A DNA stretch of 64,000 nucleotides from Xenophilus azovorans DSM 13620. Its GTDB lineage: Bacteria > Pseudomonadota > Gammaproteobacteria > Burkholderiales > Burkholderiaceae_C. The notes under the pieces are model-generated. The model did not search any database and was not told where the DNA came from. It was given only the letters and a program-made list of their open reading frames with translations. This document shows positions 59,722-64,000 of this stretch, piece after piece (position 1 is the stretch's first letter; each line of letters begins with the position of its first letter). The stretch covers positions 465,567 to 529,566 of the forward strand of contig NZ_KN050766.1 of NCBI RefSeq assembly GCF_000745855.1, in the 5' to 3' direction. The position numbers were made by a program, and so were the translations under genes.

Positions 59722-61716
59722 ATGAACGACCCGACTTCCAACGCCCTGCCCGATGCGCAGGCCCTGCGCGCCCAGCTCGCCGAGCGCAGCGCGCACCTCC
59801 AGGCCGCGGCCGCCACGCTCAAGCAGGAGCTGTTCGGCATCGACGCGGTGATCGACCGCGTGATCGAGTCCGTGCGCGCCTGGTACGTGCTGCCGAAGAT
59901 CGTCACGCGGCCCGTCATCGTCTGCCTGTGGGGCCTCACCGGCACCGGCAAGACGCAGCTCGTGCGCCGGCTCGCGCAACTGCTGGGCTTCCAGGACCGC
60001 TTCGTCGAGGTGCAGATGGACGGCTTCAGCCATGGCGCCAGCGGCCGCGGCCCGGCCACGATCTCGGGCCTGCTGGCGCAGGGCGGCATGGCCGAGGGCG
60101 CGCCCGGCGTGCTGGTGCTCGACGAGTTCCAGCGCTACCGCACCGTGGACGAGCAGCGCAAGGACGCGCGCGTCGAGCGCTACCAGGACGTCTGGGCGCT
60201 GCTCTCCGACGGCCGCCTGCCGCTGCCGCTGTCGCTGCTGGGCGAGATCGAGACCGCCATCGCCGGCGCCCTGTACGACGCCGACCGGGAGGCCGCCGGG
60301 AACGACGGCGACGGCGATGCGCCGGCGCGGCGGCGCCGCTTCAGCCTCTCGACCTGGGAAGCCGAGGAGCTGCGCCGCAACCTCAAGCTCGACGCGCCGC
60401 TGACCGAGGTGATGGCCTGGACGCCCGGGCAGATGCTCGATCGCCTGCGCGCCTTCCAGGAATCGCGCACGCAATGGGAGACCGACTACAGCCGGCTGCT
60501 GGTCTTCGTCTGCGGCAACCTGGACGAGATGTACGAGGAGATGGCCACCCGCGTGGAGGACTGCGACACCGACGCCGACATCTTCCACGCGCTCACGCGC
60601 GGCCTGTCGGTCATCGACGTGAAGAAGGCCCTGGCCGAGCGCTTCAAGCCGGAGCAGATCGCGCGGCTGGGCAACGACCACGTGATCTACCCCTCGCTCT
60701 CGCGCGCGGCCTACGAGCAGTTGATCCGCCACACCTGCGAACGCTACGTCGAGGAGACGCGCGCCAGCGCCGGCGTGGGCTTCGTGCTGGACGCGTCCGT
60801 CCACGCGCAGCTCTACGCCGACGGCGTCTTCCCGGCGCAGGGCACGCGGCCGCTGTTCTCGTCGATCCATGCGATCCTGAGCGCCACGCTGGTCCAGGCG
60901 GCCCTGTGGGCGCTGGAGCATGGCGCCGCGCCCGGCGACACCGTGCATCTGTCGATGGCCGGCGGCCGGCTGCGCGCACGCTTCGAGGCGCACGAGCGGC
61001 ACTTCGACGCGCCGCTGGACCTCAGCCGCGCCCGCCGGCGCACCAGCGAGGACTTCCGCTGCCTGCTGGCGATGCACGAAGCCGGCCACGGCCTGGCCTA
61101 CGCGCTGCTCTTCGGCCATGCCCCGCTGGAGGTGCGCATCAACGTCGCCTCCTTCGAGGGCGGCTACAACAGCTATGCGCCGCGCAAGGCATGGTCGCGC
61201 CGCAACCTGCTGGACTCCATCTGCGTGAGCCTGGCCGGCCGCGCGGCCGAGCGCCTCGTCTTCGGCGATGCGCACGCGACCAGTGGCGCCGAGGGCGACC
61301 TGCGCAAGGCCACCGCCACCGCAGCGCGCATGGTGCGGCACCTGGGCTTCGGCCCCCGGCTGTCGCACACCGACGTGGCCGACGGCGCGGGCGAGAACGT
61401 CAACACCTCCCTGGCGCCGACCAACGCCGCCATCGAGGCTCTGCTGCGCGAACAGCAGAGCCGCGCCGACGGCCTGATCGCCGCCCACACGGTCGAACTG
61501 CTGACGCTGGTGGACGAACTGCTGCGCTGCGGCAGCATCGCGCCCGCGCGCTTTGTCGAACTGCTGAAGCTGCGCGCCGCGGCGGCCCCGTCGCCGGGCG
61601 AGCCGATCGACGCCTATGCGATGCGCCTGGCGGCCTTCCGCGCCGCAGCCGCGCCGAGGCGGCGGGCGCCCGGCAGAAGGCCGTCGCGGTCGTCCGGCTG
61701 CGCGGAAGCCCTCTGA
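59722..61716 (+). CDS. Clp-type AAA+ ATPase fused to an M41 (FtsH-like) zinc peptidase
   Basis: Protein of 664 residues with an unusual architecture. Residues 1-415 form a Clp/Hsp100-type AAA+ module: Walker A GLTGTGKT (71-78), Walker B LVLDEF (131-136), sensor-1 Asn266 in VCGNLDE, a Clp-like ERFKPEQIARLG segment (306-317) and a sensor-2 GTRPL (374-378). Residues about 440-620 form an M41 peptidase: zinc motif HEAGH (452-456) and third ligand Asp526 in TSGAEGDLRKAT, preceded by LAGRAAERLVFG. FtsH pairs M41 with its own AAA subtype and has N-terminal membrane helices; here no membrane segment exists and the AAA domain belongs to another subfamily. All catalytic residues are intact, so a soluble ATP-dependent protease is expected. 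Start ATG 59722, 9 bases after the small basic protein. Confidence 0.88.
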   Translation: MNDPTSNALPDAQALRAQLAERSAHLQAAAATLKQELFGIDAVIDRVIESVRAWYVLPKIVTRPVIVCLWGLTGTGKTQLVRRLAQLLGFQDRFVEVQMDGFSHGASGRGPATISGLLAQGGMAEGAPGVLVLDEFQRYRTVDEQRKDARVERYQDVWALLSDGRLPLPLSLLGEIETAIAGALYDADREAAGNDGDGDAPARRRRFSLSTWEAEELRRNLKLDAPLTEVMAWTPGQMLDRLRAFQESRTQWETDYSRLLVFVCGNLDEMYEEMATRVEDCDTDADIFHALTRGLSVIDVKKALAERFKPEQIARLGNDHVIYPSLSRAAYEQLIRHTCERYVEETRASAGVGFVLDASVHAQLYADGVFPAQGTRPLFSSIHAILSATLVQAALWALEHGAAPGDTVHLSMAGGRLRARFEAHERHFDAPLDLSRARRRTSEDFRCLLAMHEAGHGLAYALLFGHAPLEVRINVASFEGGYNSYAPRKAWSRRNLLDSICVSLAGRAAERLVFGDAHATSGAEGDLRKATATAARMVRHLGFGPRLSHTDVADGAGENVNTSLAPTNAAIEALLREQQSRADGLIAAHTVELLTLVDELLRCGSIAPARFVELLKLRAAAAPSPGEPIDAYAMRLAAFRAAAAPRRRAPGRRPSRSSGCAEAL

Positions 61717-61737
61717 AGGCGCCGGGATCGCCGCCTG

Positions 61738-64000
61738 CTACCAGGCGACCTTCACGCCGGCCTGTGCGCCCCACGCGTGACCGCGGCTTCCGCCCAGCGC
61801 GCGGCGGTAGCTGGCCGAGCCGTACAGCGAGACGGCTTGCGTCAGCCGCGCATCCACGCCGGCCGTCAGCGCCAACGAGCGGCCGTGCACGCTGCTGTCG
61901 AAATTCACGCCGTGCAGGCCCGCCAGCGACGACACGGTGGTCGTGCTGCGGCCCTGGAATTCGTTGAGCAGGTCCAGCCGCGCCCAGGCCGCCAGCTTCG
62001 GCGTGGCGTAGCCCAGCTTCAGACCGGCGCGGCCGACCAGCGAGTCCACGTCGCCGTAGTTCACGCGGCCGGCCAGGTCTGCGCCGCCGCCCAGGTCGGC
62101 CTGCTGGCGGCGCACCTGCAGTTGCGGCTCCAGCGTCCAGGCACCGCCCAGGCTGAACGGCAGCCCGCCCTCGACCGACACGTCGTAGCCCGTACCCGAA
62201 CTCTTCACACCCGGCATGCGGGTGGAGGTGGCCTTCACGCCGTAGTGGCTGCCCTGGGCAACGAAATCCACGTAGCCGCCCTGCGCGCCCAGCAGCGTCC
62301 AGTACAGGCCCAGCGAGGTGACGTCCAGCTTGGCACTGCCCGCCGCGGTGCCGTTGAAGTGCCGCACGTCGCCGCTGGTCTGACCGGTGGCGAAGTACAG
62401 GCCGGCATGGGTGCGGCTGCCGTCCTCATTGCGGCCCTGGTAGAAGTCGCCGCCGAGCTGCAGCGCGGCGGTCTTGTGGTCGTAGGCGGGGCCGCTGCGG
62501 CCGTAGACGCCCAGCGCATCGCCCTTGCGCTTGCCGTTGCTGCCGATCAGGCGAACCCACAGGCGCGCAGGCCGGCTGTCCTCGCCGGCGGCGGCATAGC
62601 CGGCCGCGCCCATGCGCTCGTGGAAGCTGTCCATCGTCGCAGCGCTGTGCAGCGCGGCCAGCGAGGGCACGGCGGCGTAGAGCGAGGTTTCCTGGCGGTA
62701 GTTGGGCAGGCTGACGGCCGGCGGCGTCACGGTGCCGGGGTCCGTGGGCGCGCCCGGATCGACCGGCGGCGTGGTGATCAGGTCGGAACTGAGGTACCAG
62801 CTCTGGTTGGCGCGGCGCACCAGCGAATAGTCGTACGCGCCGGCGCTCACCGGGCCGGCCAGCGAGAAGGCGCCGGTGCCGGTGGTGGCGCCGTTCTGCG
62901 CGTCGACCACCAGGATGCCGTTGCCGGTCGTTCGCGCACCGGTACCGCCGGTGTTGGTGATGCCCAGACGCGTGCTGCCGGTGGCGCTGCCGCCGTCGAT
63001 CACCAGCCGGTCGCTGGGCGAGCCGTCGTCGCCCAGCCAGGTGTTGAGGTTGATCTGCCCGCCCTGGCCGACGTAGTTGCCGACGGTGACGATCTTGTAG
63101 GTCCCTCCCACCGGCACGGTGTAGGTGACGGTGCCACTGTTGCTCAGGGAGGTGAGCACGGAGTCGCCGGTATTGGTCCACAGGCCGGCGTTGCTCAGGT
63201 CGATCTGCCCGCCTGCCGCCTGCACCGTGCCGTGGATCAGGCCCGTGTTGGTGGCGCCAAGGGTACCGGCCGTCGCACGGATGGCCTCCGGCGCACGCAA
63301 GGTACCGCTGTTGCTCAGGCTCAGGCTGCCGGGCGTCTGCGACAGCACGGCGGTCGAGCCGGCCAGCAGGCTGCCGCTGTTGTCGATGGCACCGCCCATC
63401 GCCACATTGCCGGAGACGTCCAGCGCCACCGCGGCGCTCTCGGCCACAAGGCCGGCGTTGGTGATGTCCAGGCTGCCCGCGCTGTGAGCGGAGATGCCTG
63501 TCGACTGCGCATCGATGCGCCCACTGTTGTCCAGCGCCAGCAGCGCCGACGGCGAATTCACAGCACCCCAAACACCCGTACCCACAGGCACCGCGGGGGT
63601 ACCAATTGTGCCGGCATTGACCAGCGACACGTTGCCCGCGCCGGCCGCCACGGCAGACATTCCCATGGCGAGCTTGCCCTGAGCGGCAATGCTGCCCTGG
63701 TTCTCCACCGTCAACGTACCGGACGGACCGCTGTGGGACATGGCGATGCCCGCCCCGCCGCCCAATGGACCGGCCGTGATGGCGCCGGTGTTGACAATGC
63801 GTGCATCACCCGCGATGTCGTGGCCCGCCATGCCGGTGCCCGCAATGGGAGAATTGAAAGTGATGGTGCCGCTGTTGGTGACGTCGGCGCCGCCGGCGGC
63901 GCCGTCGATCATGAGACCGCTGATGCTCAACCCACCCGCCACCAGTTCTCCCGCATTGGAAAAGGCGACCTTTCCTGCCGGACTGGACAGGTAGACGGGA
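61738..64000 (-). CDS. Autotransporter with haemagglutinin-like passenger (5' end outside window)
   Basis: Type V secreted protein, open to the window edge, so the signal peptide and part of the passenger are missing. The part nearest the edge (VYLSSPAGKVAFSNAGEL, then VAGGLSISG) resembles the filamentous haemagglutinin-type N-terminal domain. A long beta-helix with Asn-Ser/Thr-Gly repeats follows (VTNSGTITF, VNAGTIG, LDNSGRID, LSNSGTL). A Pro-rich linker (TTPPVDPGAPTDPGTVTPP) leads to the C-terminal outer-membrane beta-barrel (about the last 290 residues, ending WGAQAGVKVAW with a terminal aromatic). Probable surface adhesin. Confidence 0.9.
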   Translation of the reverse strand, partial: PVYLSSPAGKVAFSNAGELVAGGLSISGLMIDGAAGGADVTNSGTITFNSPIAGTGMAGHDIAGDARIVNTGAITAGPLGGGAGIAMSHSGPSGTLTVENQGSIAAQGKLAMGMSAVAAGAGNVSLVNAGTIGTPAVPVGTGVWGAVNSPSALLALDNSGRIDAQSTGISAHSAGSLDITNAGLVAESAAVALDVSGNVAMGGAIDNSGSLLAGSTAVLSQTPGSLSLSNSGTLRAPEAIRATAGTLGATNTGLIHGTVQAAGGQIDLSNAGLWTNTGDSVLTSLSNSGTVTYTVPVGGTYKIVTVGNYVGQGGQINLNTWLGDDGSPSDRLVIDGGSATGSTRLGITNTGGTGARTTGNGILVVDAQNGATTGTGAFSLAGPVSAGAYDYSLVRRANQSWYLSSDLITTPPVDPGAPTDPGTVTPPAVSLPNYRQETSLYAAVPSLAALHSAATMDSFHERMGAAGYAAAGEDSRPARLWVRLIGSNGKRKGDALGVYGRSGPAYDHKTAALQLGGDFYQGRNEDGSRTHAGLYFATGQTSGDVRHFNGTAAGSAKLDVTSLGLYWTLLGAQGGYVDFVAQGSHYGVKATSTRMPGVKSSGTGYDVSVEGGLPFSLGGAWTLEPQLQVRRQQADLGGGADLAGRVNYGDVDSLVGRAGLKLGYATPKLAAWARLDLLNEFQGRSTTTVSSLAGLHGVNFDSSVHGRSLALTAGVDARLTQAVSLYGSASYRRALGGSRGHAWGAQAGVKVAW

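Overview
The window is a 64 kb piece of a very GC-rich (roughly 70%) bacterial chromosome with compact, overlapping operons. The gene set points to a betaproteobacterium of the order Burkholderiales, most likely family Comamonadaceae: RegB/RegA redox two-component proteins, a rimP-nusA-infB-rbfA-truB-typA operon, ratA/rnfH facing smpB, pepA-holC facing lptFG, a CysB-type regulator and two families of C/G-rich intergenic repeats. No IS element, phage, CRISPR array, rRNA or plasmid gene was found. Both ends are cut inside genes: a RegB-like kinase on the left and an autotransporter on the right.

Left region (1-12.7 kb). After regB/regA comes an XRE-cupin regulator divergent from a nine-gene operon: a DauA-like D-amino acid dehydrogenase, an M81 (MlrC-type) peptidase, a complete Dpp-type peptide ABC transporter, an N-acyl-D-amino-acid deacylase and a RidA imine deaminase. 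Together they look like one pathway: import of peptides or acylated compounds with D-residues, hydrolysis, oxidation to an imino acid, and hydrolysis of the imine. Two perfect ATTTGC-N6-GCAAAT palindromes between regulator and operon are the likely operators.

Middle region (12.7-41.7 kb). This is mostly core metabolism and translation: guaB-guaA, DUF4124 and other envelope proteins, ratA-rnfH facing smpB, a DMT transporter, and the typA/truB/rbfA/infB/nusA/rimP operon preceded by a -10 box and an intrinsic terminator that look like an attenuating leader. A yejABEF peptide importer with an MFS exporter follows, then fabI, a periplasmic ATP-dependent DNA ligase (ligE), a DUF454 protein, a second DMT transporter and a large Orn/Lys/Arg decarboxylase.

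Right region (41.7-64 kb). It holds an NfeD/SPFH membrane pair, tRNA-Ser(GGA), an OmpA-like lipoprotein with a small secreted partner, a LivJ-type binding protein, pepA-holC divergent from lptF-lptG, a CbiX chelatase next to a CysB-type regulator, an aminotransferase and the helicase hrpA. Next to hrpA lies the most unusual locus. A 9-codon leader peptide is followed by trp-attenuator-like alternative hairpins, then a small basic protein, and then a 664-residue protein that joins a Clp/Hsp100-type AAA+ module to an FtsH-type (M41) zinc protease domain with no membrane segment. The window closes with a truncated haemagglutinin-like autotransporter.

Three copies of a ~70 bp repeat (36.2, 41.8 and 59.4 kb) and two copies of a second C/G-hairpin repeat (20.9 and 55.0 kb) sit at gene borders. 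One copy lies in frame inside the N-terminus of the yejA-like gene.
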